Positions 1-7,619 of a DNA stretch of 53,065 nucleotides are shown piece after piece. Within the stretch, counting starts at the first letter, position 1. Every line of letters starts with the position of its first letter. The notes under the pieces were generated by a model, which was not told the DNA's origin, ran no database searches, and was given only the letters and a program-made list of their open reading frames with translations. Location of the stretch: positions 1 through 53,065 of the forward strand of contig JABHCN010000011.1 in NCBI GenBank assembly GCA_018673475.1. The letters are read 5' to 3'. The stretch comes from Actinomycetota bacterium (GTDB lineage Bacteria; Actinomycetota; Acidimicrobiia; Acidimicrobiales; MedAcidi-G1). A program made the translations under genes and the position numbers.

Positions 1-789
1 CACGCCGACCGCAGCTCCCACGGCCCTACCGGGGCCATCAATGCTGAGGCCCTCCTCGCCTCCCCGGAACTCGAATGCCAGCAGAAACGTCATGAAACCC
101 ACCGCTGCACGCAACATCGCCATAGCGGAGGCGGCCATGAGAATCCCGGCCTGTCTCAACTCAGCCCGCTCATCTGCCGAAGCCGGTTGATCCGCAACCG
201 TTATGCGCGGCAACTGAACGGCGAACAGGGCGGTGGCCACGAAGCCGACCATCGCAGCATTGGCAGCCCACGAGGACGCACCGAGCATCGCGAGGCCGCC
301 AATGCCGGCTCCGACCATGCCACTGATAGCGCTCAGCAGCGCCAGCTTGGAGTTGGCCTCAACCAACTCCAGATCGGACCTGACGAGCTTGGGAACAACG
401 GCGCTCTTGGCTACCGAGTAGCCCTTCTGGAGTATCAGGAATCCGAATGCCTCGGGGAACAGGAGCAGACCGTCAATGTGTCTCGCCATGAGGTATGCAA
501 GGGCGGCCCGGCCGAGCACGGTGAAGAGGATCATTCCCCTGCGACCACCACGGATGCGGTCCACAAGGGGCCCGATCAGCGGGGTGACCACGGCAAAGGG
601 TGCGATCGTGAGCACCAGGTAGAGGCCGATCCTCCAGCGGGCGGCATCAGGGGAAATGGAAAAGAAGATCGACCCGGCAAGCGCAACGGCAATCATGGCG
701 TCCGACATCGCCCCCAGAGCGTGGGTCCGGGCCAGCCTCGTGAACGGGCTGGCTACAGGGCGAGGTGCGGGCTGGGCGGCTGAGTCCAC
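1..789 (-). CDS. MFS transporter, N-terminal part (runs off left edge)
   Basis: This is an open frame of 263 codons with no stop before the window edge. I start it at the GTG at 787-789. It encodes repeated hydrophobic helices with short basic loops, including LVDRIRGGRRG between the second and third helices, which matches the MFS motif-A loop. Helix-rich segments follow to the edge. It lies 24 nt downstream of the response regulator in the same direction, so it may be the last gene of the phosphate block, but its substrate cannot be told. The C-terminal half lies outside the window. I see no strong ribosome binding site, so the start is uncertain. Confidence 0.75.
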   Translation of the reverse strand, partial: MDSAAQPAPRPVASPFTRLARTHALGAMSDAMIAVALAGSIFFSISPDAARWRIGLYLVLTIAPFAVVTPLIGPLVDRIRGGRRGMILFTVLGRAALAYLMARHIDGLLLFPEAFGFLILQKGYSVAKSAVVPKLVRSDLELVEANSKLALLSAISGMVGAGIGGLAMLGASSWAANAAMVGFVATALFAVQLPRITVADQPASADERAELRQAGILMAASAMAMLRAAVGFMTFLLAFEFRGGEEGLSIDGPGRAVGAAVGV

Positions 790-813
790 GGCCCAAGGCT
801 ACGGGACGGGCTC

Positions 814-1527
814 TCAGGGCCGCCCGGGTTCGTACTTGTATCCGAGGCCCCTGATGGTGACAATGCGCTCGGGCTTCCGGGGATCCACCTCTATGCGGCC
901 ACGGACCCGCTTCACATGGACGTCCAGGGTCTTGGTGTCGCCCACATAGTCGTCGCCCCAGACGCTGTCGATCAGCACTTCCCGGGTCAGCACCCGACCA
1001 GCGTTTTGAATCAGCACGGCCAACAGCTCGAACTCCCTCAGAGGCATGGTGACGGCCTCTCCGCGCACAATCACCTCGTGGCGTTCCGTGTCGACGCTCA
1101 CGTCACCCACGACCACTGCCGTTGCACCGCCCCACTCCGGGGATTCCTGTTCGGTGCTCTCTCCTGTGCGCCTGAGCACCGCCCTCATCCGGGCGACCAG
1201 CTCTCTCAACCGGTACGGCTTGGTCACGTAGTCGTCGGCACCGATCTCGAGGCCGACAACCGTGTCGATCTCTGCCCCCTTGGCCGTGACCATGATTATC
1301 GGGACATCGGAGCGCGAACGGATCTCCCGGCAGACGTCGATACCGGAGACCCGGGGCAGCATCAGGTCCAGCAGAATGAGGTCTGGCTCATGCCTGGCGA
1401 ATGCCTCGAGGGCGGCCACGCCGTCCGATGCCACCTCAACCTCGAACCCCTCGCGGTGCAGGCCAACCTCGAGCGCGTCGGCAAATGACTCCTCGTCCTC
1501 CACGACCAGAACCCGGACGCCGGTCAT
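814..1527 (-). CDS. OmpR/PhoB-family response regulator, RegX3-like
   Basis: The 237-residue protein has a receiver domain (about 1-120) with acidic D11/E12, phospho-acceptor D54 in LILLDLMLPR, T81 and K103 in TKPYRL. A winged-helix DNA-binding domain follows (about 140-235), ending RIVTIRGLGYKYEP as in the OmpR/PhoB family. Its start codon overlaps the stop of the kinase gene by one base (TGATG), so the two are probably translationally coupled. With PhoU and a Na/Pi symporter just upstream, the natural reading is a phosphate-responsive regulator of the SenX3/RegX3 or PhoR/PhoP kind. The family is certain; the phosphate role is inferred from context. Confidence 0.93.
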   Translation of the reverse strand: MTGVRVLVVEDEESFADALEVGLHREGFEVEVASDGVAALEAFARHEPDLILLDLMLPRVSGIDVCREIRSRSDVPIIMVTAKGAEIDTVVGLEIGADDYVTKPYRLRELVARMRAVLRRTGESTEQESPEWGGATAVVVGDVSVDTERHEVIVRGEAVTMPLREFELLAVLIQNAGRVLTREVLIDSVWGDDYVGDTKTLDVHVKRVRGRIEVDPRKPERIVTIRGLGYKYEPGRP

Positions 1528-2657
1528 CAGGCCACCGCCGCCGCGGTCGGCAGCCGAACCAGGACAGTTGTGCCGTTTCCCTCGGTGGAGGACAGGTCGA
1601 CCTGCCCGCCATGGGCGAGTACGACGTTTCGGACAATGGACAGGCCAAGCCCGGTACCACCGGTTTCACGGGTTCGGGCACGGTCCACGCGGTAGAAACG
1701 TTCGAACACACGCTCAATGTCGCGCTCTGGAACCCCGATGCCATCATCGGCCACCTCGAACCGGACACCACCGTCATCGGACCTGAGGCTGACCGCGACC
1801 TTTCCTCCGTCGTCTGAGTACTTCACGGCATTCTCAACCAGGTTCCGCATCATGCTCACCATCTGGTTTCGGCTGGCCTCGATGTGGACACCCGAGTTGG
1901 CCTCCACACGGATGCTGATGCCGCGCTGTTCGGCTATAGGCAGCACCCGCTCGACCACCTGGGCAGCCAGCCCCGCCAGGTCCAGCAGCTCAACCCTGTC
2001 AGGTGACTCCCCCTCGATGCGGCTGAGGTCCAGGAGGTCCTCGATTATCGAACCCACCCGCTGCGACTCGGTTTCGATGCGGGCCGACAGGCGACCTACG
2101 ACATCCGGGTCGGTCTCGGCCACCAGGGTCTCGGCCAGCAGGCTGAGGGCCCCGATGGGGGTCTTCAGTTCGTGGCTGACGTTGGCAACGAAGTCCCGCC
2201 GGACCGACTCCTGACGGCTTCTCTCGGTGATGTCCTCAAGAATGGCGACCGCTCCCACGACGCCCGCACCGCTGTCGTCAGATTGAAGCGGTCTGGCGAC
2301 AACCTGGAGGATGTGGCTGGATGAGCCGGGTGTTCGTACCTGTTCAGAGGAGGACTCACCGGCAGCCGCTGCCACGAGGCGCTCCGCCACGAGGCGCCCG
2401 ACCACGCCGTCGACCCAGGTGTCCACCAGCGCATCTGCCGTGGTGTTGCGGTAGACGATTCCACCGTTCTCGTCGGCGACGACGATTCCGAGGGGAATGA
2501 CGTCGAGCACCCTCCCCTCGTGGCTGTCACCCAACCCCGTGGGAGCCACGGTCGTGTCAGTGCCGGCGGAAGGATCCGGGTTCCGCCGGTCACCTCGCCG
2601 TCCCAACAGGAATCCCAACCCGAGCGCAACGAGCGCGAAGGCCACGGTCAAGAGCAT
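1527..2657 (-). CDS. Sensor histidine kinase, SenX3/PhoR-like
   Basis: The 376-residue membrane kinase has one clear N-terminal transmembrane helix (residues 3-19), a PAS-like segment (about 50-140), a HisKA domain with phospho-accepting H162 in NVSHELKTP, and a HATPase domain with N-box (NLVENAVKYSDDGG), G1 (VADDGIGVP) and G2 (GGTGLGLSIV) motifs. It lies directly upstream of, and overlaps, the response regulator. The single helix plus PAS layout resembles SenX3 and PhoR kinases, which sense phosphate status through the transport machinery and PhoU. The ATG start fits the position of the membrane helix. Confidence 0.92.
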   Translation of the reverse strand: MLLTVAFALVALGLGFLLGRRGDRRNPDPSAGTDTTVAPTGLGDSHEGRVLDVIPLGIVVADENGGIVYRNTTADALVDTWVDGVVGRLVAERLVAAAAGESSSEQVRTPGSSSHILQVVARPLQSDDSGAGVVGAVAILEDITERSRQESVRRDFVANVSHELKTPIGALSLLAETLVAETDPDVVGRLSARIETESQRVGSIIEDLLDLSRIEGESPDRVELLDLAGLAAQVVERVLPIAEQRGISIRVEANSGVHIEASRNQMVSMMRNLVENAVKYSDDGGKVAVSLRSDDGGVRFEVADDGIGVPERDIERVFERFYRVDRARTRETGGTGLGLSIVRNVVLAHGGQVDLSSTEGNGTTVLVRLPTAAAVA

Positions 2658-2745
2658 CGTCCACCCGCTGTGCTAGAGGCCTCCCGCCTGTGCCGGGTCG
2701 GAGGCCCCGTGCTGGGAGTGTCTGGGGGCGTTGCAGAGATCAGGC

Positions 2746-3414
2746 TCAAACCCGTGTGTCGTCGTCCTCGTCGAAGTAGTCGAGTCGGTCCACGGGCATG
2801 ATCACCGCCGAGGCCACGTTCAGTGCATGCCCGGTAACGCGCTTCAGGAAGCGGAAGAGCAGGGCACGGGGCACGGCCGTCAGGGCGGTTTCCGACGAGT
2901 GGATCAGGTCGTTGATTCGGCTGTCGTACTCGCGTCGCAGTTCGTCGCCACGCTGGATGTAGGCGCGGGTGCGGTCCTCGTCCCGGACCGAGAGGATCTC
3001 GCCAACAAGGGCAATTCGTGTCGATACCTCGTCACGGTAGGCGAGTATCTGGTCTATGTCGTCTGATCCGGCGAACGACACGCCCTCCTCGGCCATGTCG
3101 AAGATGTTCTTGTTGTAGTCGCCAATCCGCTCCAGGTCCTTGATCATGTTCATGACCACCAGCACCTCGGGTGTGTCGGCACCACCGTGGACCGAGGCGT
3201 GCACAACCAGCTCACGGCGGATCTCCATTTCGGTGACGTTGATCTGCCGGTCGGTTCGACGCACGTCATCGGCGACGGTCTCGACCGCTCCTCCTGTCAC
3301 GGCGTTCATCGCCAGATCGAAGGTGTGGCGGGCATCCGTGATCATGCGCTGCACCTTGGCGTCAATGGAATCGAAGCCGGACTCACCGGAGCCACGGAAG
3401 AAGCTCATCACCAT
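2746..3414 (-). CDS. phoU: PhoU-like phosphate regulatory protein
   Basis: The 222-residue all-helical protein has PhoU signatures, including IKDLERIGDYNKNIFDMAEE in the middle and RFLKRVTGHALNVASAV near the C-terminus. PhoU proteins link phosphate transport to signalling by the cognate kinase and usually bind metal clusters through E/D-rich helices. The gene lies between the Na/Pi symporter (37 nt upstream) and the sensor kinase (88 nt downstream), all on the same strand, which supports one phosphate operon. A purine-rich GGAAGGA precedes the ATG. No Pst ABC genes are visible, so PhoU here may serve the symporter. Confidence 0.9.
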   Translation of the reverse strand: MVMSFFRGSGESGFDSIDAKVQRMITDARHTFDLAMNAVTGGAVETVADDVRRTDRQINVTEMEIRRELVVHASVHGGADTPEVLVVMNMIKDLERIGDYNKNIFDMAEEGVSFAGSDDIDQILAYRDEVSTRIALVGEILSVRDEDRTRAYIQRGDELRREYDSRINDLIHSSETALTAVPRALLFRFLKRVTGHALNVASAVIMPVDRLDYFDEDDDTRV

Positions 3415-3451
3415 GATTGTGGATTCCTTCCAGAGTGGTTGGGTGGGTGGT

Positions 3452-4627
3452 TCATCGGAGAACCATGACGACTACCAGTGGCAGCACCACGAACATGCCG
3501 ATCGTATAGAGAAGAGCCGCACTGCGCCGTTCGGCGGCTGCGTCGGCCAGCGCGGTTGCAAGGCGGATAGGCAGGTTACGCATGGCCGATATTGGGTAGA
3601 AGAGCAGGATTCCGCTGATGTTGAACAGGGTGTGCACCACCGCAACAGTGACCGCAGCCGGGCTTCCCGTAGCCAGAGAGGCCAACAGCGCAGTGACCGT
3701 CGTGCCCACGTTGGCGCCGAGGGTCACGGGATAGATGTTCGGCAGGGTCAAAACACCCGACGCAGCCAGGGGCACGAGCACCGAGGTCGTGATCGACGAT
3801 GACTGGACGGACACGGTGATGACCATGCCGATCATGATCGCCACGAACCCCGAGCCTGCTCCGAGTGCCCTGTTGATCGCCGCCTCGACACGGTCGGCGA
3901 CCAGAAGGCGCATGTTCCTCGTGATGTAGGCGAGGGCCAGGAAAATGAAGGCAAGGCCGACAACGATCATCAACGCGCCCTTGAGGTCACCGTGGGCGCC
4001 CAGGTCCGAGAGCCAACCCGTGACCCAGCCTGCGGGCATCTTCACCGCAGTCTTGAGCGGGCTCTTGAACGAGGCACCAGAGCTGCCGATGACCATGTCT
4101 GTGATCCAGCTGGCCGACCGGGACAGGAAGCCGGTGAGCAGTTCAATCGGCAGGAAGACCATTACCGCCAGGATGTTGAAGAAATCGTGGACCGTGGCAG
4201 CGGCAAAGGCCCGTCGGAACTCGTGGTCACGGCGGAGGTGACCGAGGGAGGCGAGCGTGTTGGTGACGGTCGTACCCAGGTTGGCTCCCATGACCATGGG
4301 AACTGCATCGTCTATTCCGACCACGCCGCTGGCGACCAGCCCGACTATCACCGAGGTGGACACCGACGAGGACTGAACCAGCACCGTTGCCAACAGGCCC
4401 ACAAAGAGACCACCAAGCGGGTTGGACACGCCCTCGAAGAGGCCGTCCACGAAGTCCTTTCCGAGGCCCTTGAACCCACCTCCGAGCAGGCTCACACCCG
4501 TCAGGAACAGGTAGAGCAGCAGGAGTACCAGGACGGCCCTTACAGCGGTGGGGACACCCCCCGACCCACGGTCACCGGTCTCGGTTCCTGCTGCGGTCGT
4601 GTCCGGGTTCCAGCTCGTCTCGGACAT
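3452..4627 (-). CDS. Na+/phosphate symporter (NptA/PF02690 family)
   Basis: The 391-residue inner-membrane transporter carries two inverted repeats with the QSSS signature of Na/Pi cotransporters: VLVQSSSVSTSVIVGLVASG near residue 90 and VSVQSSSITTSVLVPLAASG near residue 270, each followed by GAN(L/V)GTTVT. It should import inorganic phosphate with sodium. A longer open frame reaches 4957, but those residues are unlike the family and overlap the divergent whiB gene. The ATG at 4625-4627 sits 7 nt behind TAGGTT, a leaderless promoter arrangement, so I chose it. A PHO-box-like repeat lies at 4650-4678. Confidence 0.92.
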   Translation of the reverse strand: MSETSWNPDTTAAGTETGDRGSGGVPTAVRAVLVLLLLYLFLTGVSLLGGGFKGLGKDFVDGLFEGVSNPLGGLFVGLLATVLVQSSSVSTSVIVGLVASGVVGIDDAVPMVMGANLGTTVTNTLASLGHLRRDHEFRRAFAAATVHDFFNILAVMVFLPIELLTGFLSRSASWITDMVIGSSGASFKSPLKTAVKMPAGWVTGWLSDLGAHGDLKGALMIVVGLAFIFLALAYITRNMRLLVADRVEAAINRALGAGSGFVAIMIGMVITVSVQSSSITTSVLVPLAASGVLTLPNIYPVTLGANVGTTVTALLASLATGSPAAVTVAVVHTLFNISGILLFYPISAMRNLPIRLATALADAAAERRSAALLYTIGMFVVLPLVVVMVLR

Positions 4628-4634
4628 TGCCGAA

Positions 4635-4640
4635 AACCTA
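4635..4640 (-). promoter_or_regulatory. -10 element of a leaderless promoter for the Na/Pi symporter
   Basis: Reading on the minus strand, TAGGTT is followed by exactly 7 nt and then the ATG at 4627. This puts the expected transcription start at the A of the start codon. The PHO-box-like repeat takes the place of a -35 element just upstream. Confidence 0.5.
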
Positions 4641-4649
4641 GACACCACG

Positions 4650-4678
4650 TGTTGCCAGAGCCTGAACCTCAGATGAAC
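4650..4678 (-). promoter_or_regulatory. PHO-box-like direct repeat upstream of Na/Pi symporter
   Basis: On the minus strand there are two GTTCA units in 11-nt phase (GTTCAT-CTGAG-GTTCA-GGCTCT), followed by GGCAACA in the third register. Streptomyces PhoP and mycobacterial RegX3 bind GTTCA-type 11-nt direct repeats. The repeat ends 9 nt before the TAGGTT -10 hexamer, as expected for an activator site replacing a -35 box. The cognate regulator is probably the RegX3-like protein at 814-1527. The same spaced pattern recurs at 51516-51544. Confidence 0.6.
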
Positions 4679-4780
4679 AGAACAGTAATTGTGCGGTCGG
4701 TCCGGCTCTTTACGGTGCTTTTCGGTGCCGTGTGGGAGAAATGACGTACCGAGAGCGGGAAACAACAGATTCGGGGCCCC

Positions 4781-5038
4781 ATGAACACGATTCAACTTCA
4801 CGACAACTGGATGACCCGGGCGAGGTGTGCAAACACCGATCCGTCTCATTTCTTCCCCAGCGACGGCGTAGGGGTGGAGCTGGCAAAGAAGACATGCGCC
4901 GGTTGCCCGGTTGCAGAACAGTGCCTCGAGTACGCACTGACCCACCGGGTCGAGCACGGGGTCTGGGGCGGCTGCTCAGAGAGGCAGCGGCGCCGGATCC
5001 GCAGGCAACGGCGGGAGGTCGCAGCCACAGCGGCCTGA
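4781..5038 (+). CDS. WhiB-family iron-sulfur transcription factor (first copy)
   Basis: The 85-residue protein has the four WhiB cysteines C16, C39, C42 and C48 (C-X22-C-X2-C-X5-C), which bind a [4Fe-4S] cluster. The GVWGG turn lies near residues 60-65 and a basic helix RQRRRIRRQRR follows for DNA binding. WhiB proteins occur only in actinobacteria and their phages and often act with the housekeeping sigma factor. The gene is divergent from the Na/Pi symporter, and a hairpin at 5083-5101 follows it. It is too short to assign to a named WhiB subclass with confidence. Confidence 0.93.
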   Translation: MNTIQLHDNWMTRARCANTDPSHFFPSDGVGVELAKKTCAGCPVAEQCLEYALTHRVEHGVWGGCSERQRRRIRRQRREVAATAA

Positions 5039-5082
5039 CCACCAACGGGGGCGGCCCCCTCAACGCCCCCTTCTCGGCAGTG

Positions 5083-5101
5083 GCCCCGACCTAGTCGGGG
5101 C
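5083..5101. terminator. Hairpin between convergent whiB and the 92-aa gene
   Basis: GCCCCGAC-CTAG-TCGGGGC forms a strong GC stem with a four-base loop. It lies 45 nt after the whiB stop and 27 nt after the end of the convergent minus-strand gene. There is no uridine tract, which is common for actinobacterial terminators. Confidence 0.5.
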
Positions 5102-5127
5102 TGCTGTCGCGTACCGGGGCCGGAGGT

Positions 5128-5406
5128 TCAGGCCTCCTGTTCCTCCTCGTAGCCGAGGTCCCAGAAGACCAGCACGTTCTCGCGTTCGGCATCACGGTTG
5201 ATGCGTTCCCGGTTGCGTCGGAACTGCGGGTCGTGGGGTGGCAGAAGCATCAGCCGTGCGTTGATGCGGTCGCGGAACGACTCGATCAGCTGTCGGTCGC
5301 CAAAGGTGGACCTGACCTCCCAGTGGGGGGCCACAGGTCCGAGGTAGACGACCGTGACGTCACCAGCCGGAGGCTGGGGTTCCAGTTCAGTTGCGACGTC
5401 GGTCAT
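5128..5406 (-). CDS. Small conserved-looking protein of unknown function
   Basis: I do not recognise this 92-residue soluble protein. It has no signal peptide or membrane helix, a central VTVVYLGPVAPHWEVRS strand-rich segment, a basic middle (RRNRERINRD) and an acidic tail (GYEEEQEA). Its ATG overlaps the tatA stop in an ATGA arrangement, so it is almost certainly translated with tatA. That coupling is the main evidence that it is real. A role in Tat export is possible but is only guilt by association. Confidence 0.65.
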   Translation of the reverse strand: MTDVATELEPQPPAGDVTVVYLGPVAPHWEVRSTFGDRQLIESFRDRINARLMLLPPHDPQFRRNRERINRDAERENVLVFWDLGYEEEQEA

Positions 5407-5603
5407 GTGTCGGTGCTGGCCTCAGGATCGGCGTCTGCCGCATCGGCCTCCTTGGCGCCCTCGGCGAGGCCCTTCTGGAGTTCCTTCTGGGCGCGGCCCA
5501 GGTTGCGTGCCAACTTCGGGAGCTGGCTGCCGCCAAAGAGCACGACGCCGACTACCAGAACAATGAGCAACTCGTTTGTGCTGAGAAATGCGAAAACGTT
5601 CAT
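5403..5603 (-). CDS. tatA: TatA/TatB-type twin-arginine translocase subunit
   Basis: The 66-residue protein has one N-terminal membrane helix (ELLIVLVVGVVLFGG), the FGG-x-LPKLARNLGRA hinge and amphipathic helix typical of TatA, and an acidic, alanine-rich tail. TatA oligomers form the pore or membrane-weakening patch for folded proteins with RR signal peptides. The helix begins NELLIVLVV, keeping the polar residue needed early in TatA helices. No tatB or tatC lies nearby. It is followed, with a 4-nt overlap, by the 92-residue unknown gene. Confidence 0.88.
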   Translation of the reverse strand: MNVFAFLSTNELLIVLVVGVVLFGGSQLPKLARNLGRAQKELQKGLAEGAKEADAADADPEASTDT

Positions 5604-5636
5604 GTCGGCACTCTAACCGCCGTTGACGCAGGTGGG

Positions 5637-5915
5637 TCAGCCAGCCTGGGCAGCCGCTGCCGCACGTTCGAGCGCACGCTGGCGCCGAATGCGACGACGC
5701 TCCCGTTCGCTCATCCCACCCCAGATGCCGAACTTCTCACCGTTCTGAAGTGCGAACTCGAGGCAGTCCATTCGGACTACGCATGCACGGCATACATCCT
5801 TGGCCTCGCGGGTGCTGGCACCACGCTCGGGGAAGAAGAGGTCTGGATCGACTCCGAGACAGTTTGAGGATTCCTGCCAGTCGATGTCGAGGTCTGGTTT
5901 GGCGAAGATGCCCAT
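5637..5915 (-). CDS. WhiB-family iron-sulfur transcription factor (second copy)
   Basis: The 92-residue WhiB has cysteines C19, C42, C45 and C51, the GIWGG motif at residues 63-67 and a basic tail RERRRIRRQR. A longer frame extends to 6098, but only the part from MGIFAKPDLDIDW matches the family, so I start at 5915. It sits upstream of tatA on the same strand with a 33-nt gap. The D/E-W-x5-C N-terminus (DIDWQESSNC) resembles WhiB1/WhiB2-type regulators. An 8-bp palindrome GTAATTAC lies about 90 bp upstream (6004-6011) and could be an operator. Confidence 0.92.
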   Translation of the reverse strand: MGIFAKPDLDIDWQESSNCLGVDPDLFFPERGASTREAKDVCRACVVRMDCLEFALQNGEKFGIWGGMSERERRRIRRQRALERAAAAAQAG

Positions 5916-6078
5916 CTTGTTCTGCCTTCCGTCGCCCGGTCCCTCGGACGGTTGCCTGAACCCATGGTCAAGGGTCTGGGTGTCCACAATGACTCCCAGC
6001 CGTGTAATTACATCACTGTCATTCCCGAAAAAGCAAGAGGTAGGACAGAAAACCCTCAATTTTCTGGTCAGGCCGAGA

Positions 6079-6344
6079 TCACCAGGAAGCAGCCTCATTG
6101 ATCAACTCAGACGCACGGGAGACCCGGTCGAGAACCGCATCGACCAGGAAGAGTGTGACCTCACGGGTCGGATCATCGAGCACCAGACCATCAACGAACT
6201 CCATTACGTAAGAGACCGCCTCGATCACCTCTGTGTCCATACACAGGCCAGCGGCTTCGCATGGGGCACTCCCGACCCATCCAGTGCGCCCTGGAACCGG
6301 TATTCCCGGGCCATGATCGTGTTGGCCCCCTCAACCGACAGGGA
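6079..6344 (-). pseudogene. Middle fragment of an aminoglycoside phosphotransferase (APH/PF01636) family gene, frameshifted
   Basis: Two minus-strand frames carry successive pieces of an APH-family kinase. The upstream frame (to the TGA at 6225-6227) reads SLSVEGANTIMAREYRF, QGALDGSGVPHAKPLA. The next frame (6079-6240) reads LCMDTEVIEAVSYVMEFVDG and then LVLDDP. Together they match the family order: MAREYR helix, then V-x-KPLALC, then VIGAPFYVMEFVDG. One base is missing around 6243-6250. The remainder of the usual 340-residue domain, including the catalytic HGD loop, is absent. The segment is complementary to the N-terminal fragment at 9869-10066, which suggests one split gene. Confidence 0.72.
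6328..6343. repeat. Left copy of a short direct repeat bounding the accessory segment
   Basis: The plus-strand sequence CCCTCAACCGACAGGG matches CCCTCACCGACAGGG at 9869-9883 except for one extra A. Both copies fall at the point where the phosphotransferase homology breaks, in codons for PLSVEG. This could be a target-site duplication or the residue of a recombination event. Confidence 0.55.
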
Positions 6345-6551
6345 GGGCGGCGCGTTATGTGGCGCGTTACTGCCGATGACGGTCTTCCTCGCTGTGAAGG
6401 TTACCGGTGGGCCCGGTTTGACCTCTTGGGATTCGACTTTGGAGTGGGTGGCTGCCAGACGAAGCTCTCATCCAATGCCCACGATGGGTATGGCGATGAC
6501 CTGTGGAAGGCGTCAGCGTCGTAGGTGTAGCCCGGCCCGGCGACACCCGAC

Positions 6552-7478
6552 CTAGGCACCGAGTGCGAACAGAATCACGGTGAGCACCCCGAAGGCCCCA
6601 CCGACCATCTGCAGGGCAGCTAGCCGTTCATGGAAGAACTTCCAGGCGATGACTATCGACACCCCCGGGCAGAGGCAGATCAGCGCGGTGACCACCGCCG
6701 CCGAGCCCCGCTGGTAGGCCAGGGTACTGAGCATGAACGCAATGGTGCTAGTGGCACCGAGGATCGCCCCGAATCGGGTGGTCACCCGGTCAGGAAGCCC
6801 CCTTCCGGGCATCAACACAGAGACGACCGGGAGAACAACAAATCCGACTGCCAGTGTCATGAACGCCGGGAAGACCCCTGCCGAGTCGTCGACGAACGAC
6901 AGGAAGAGCCCAGCAACCCCGATGCAGGTCCCAACCACGACAGCCATCCCGAGCACCGGGCTGTGGAAAACCTCGCCTATGGTCGGAACGCGACCCTCTC
7001 CAGAGAGAAGCACCACCGCGGGGAATGCCGCCACCAGTCCGAGGAGTTCCCACGTACCGAGGTGTTGTCCAACCAGTGGGCCGGCCACTGCGGGGACGGT
7101 AATCGCAGTCAGCCCAAAGGTCGGGGCGAAGACAGCGATCGGTCCCCGAGCCATACCCAGATAGAGCAGGGGGCGGGTGGCCGACATCGAAAGCCCCGCC
7201 AGAACCGACCAGCCGATGTCGGAGCGGGCCAGCGACTCGGGGGGGCTAAACAACAGATAGACGCCGATCACCAATGCTCCGACGCTGGTAGCCACAATCG
7301 ACATTCCCACCGCGGCCCCCGACCGGCCAGACTTCCGCACACCGATCCCGCCAAGTAGGTCACCAATGCCAAAGAACACCGCCGACAGGACACCTAAGAG
7401 AACAGTCACCGACCCATCCTGCCCGGAAACGTTTATGAACTTGTTTGCTGAACTCTTAGTTTCCGCTCCGTCAACCAA
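6552..7478 (-). CDS. EamA/DMT-superfamily permease
   Basis: The protein of up to 308 residues has about ten membrane helices in two EamA-like halves, for example LLGVLSAVFFGIGDLLGGIGV near the start and FGAILGATSTIAFMLSTLAYQ in the second half. DMT permeases move small metabolites; the substrate cannot be read from sequence. The first 20 or so residues are hydrophilic, so a later start such as the GTG at VTVLLG is possible. It lies inside the segment that separates the two phosphotransferase fragments, and its stop is about 200 bp from the left junction. Confidence 0.8.
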   Translation of the reverse strand: MVDGAETKSSANKFINVSGQDGSVTVLLGVLSAVFFGIGDLLGGIGVRKSGRSGAAVGMSIVATSVGALVIGVYLLFSPPESLARSDIGWSVLAGLSMSATRPLLYLGMARGPIAVFAPTFGLTAITVPAVAGPLVGQHLGTWELLGLVAAFPAVVLLSGEGRVPTIGEVFHSPVLGMAVVVGTCIGVAGLFLSFVDDSAGVFPAFMTLAVGFVVLPVVSVLMPGRGLPDRVTTRFGAILGATSTIAFMLSTLAYQRGSAAVVTALICLCPGVSIVIAWKFFHERLAALQMVGGAFGVLTVILFALGA

Positions 7479-7502
7479 ACCGGTGCCGGTTGGCCGCCAG
7501 AG

Positions 7503-7594
7503 TCAGGCGGTCACCTCGACCCATGAGGTCGTGTCCTCGTCCCAGTCGTAGAACGGTGCCTGCGCCTTCCTGGAAACTTGATTTGGTCCCGTGC
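7503..7594 (-). pseudogene. Possible C-terminal remnant of an unknown gene
   Basis: On the minus strand a frame ending in TGA at 7503-7505 reads QAPFYDWDEDTTSWVEVTA at its end. This looks like genuine protein (aromatic, acidic, no rare codons) rather than a shadow. No credible start or upstream domain remains before the divergent glycoside hydrolase gene begins at 7620. It is probably a leftover 3' end of a gene truncated by rearrangement. The parent family is not recognised. Confidence 0.3.
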
Positions 7595-7619
7595 GGAGCA
7601 AGAGAGAAGGTAGTTAGCT

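Noticed and set aside
6261-6524. 87-codon plus-strand frame containing RVTADDG
   Set aside because: The resemblance to a phosphotransferase N-lobe strand is accidental; the genuine phosphotransferase homology is on the minus strand.
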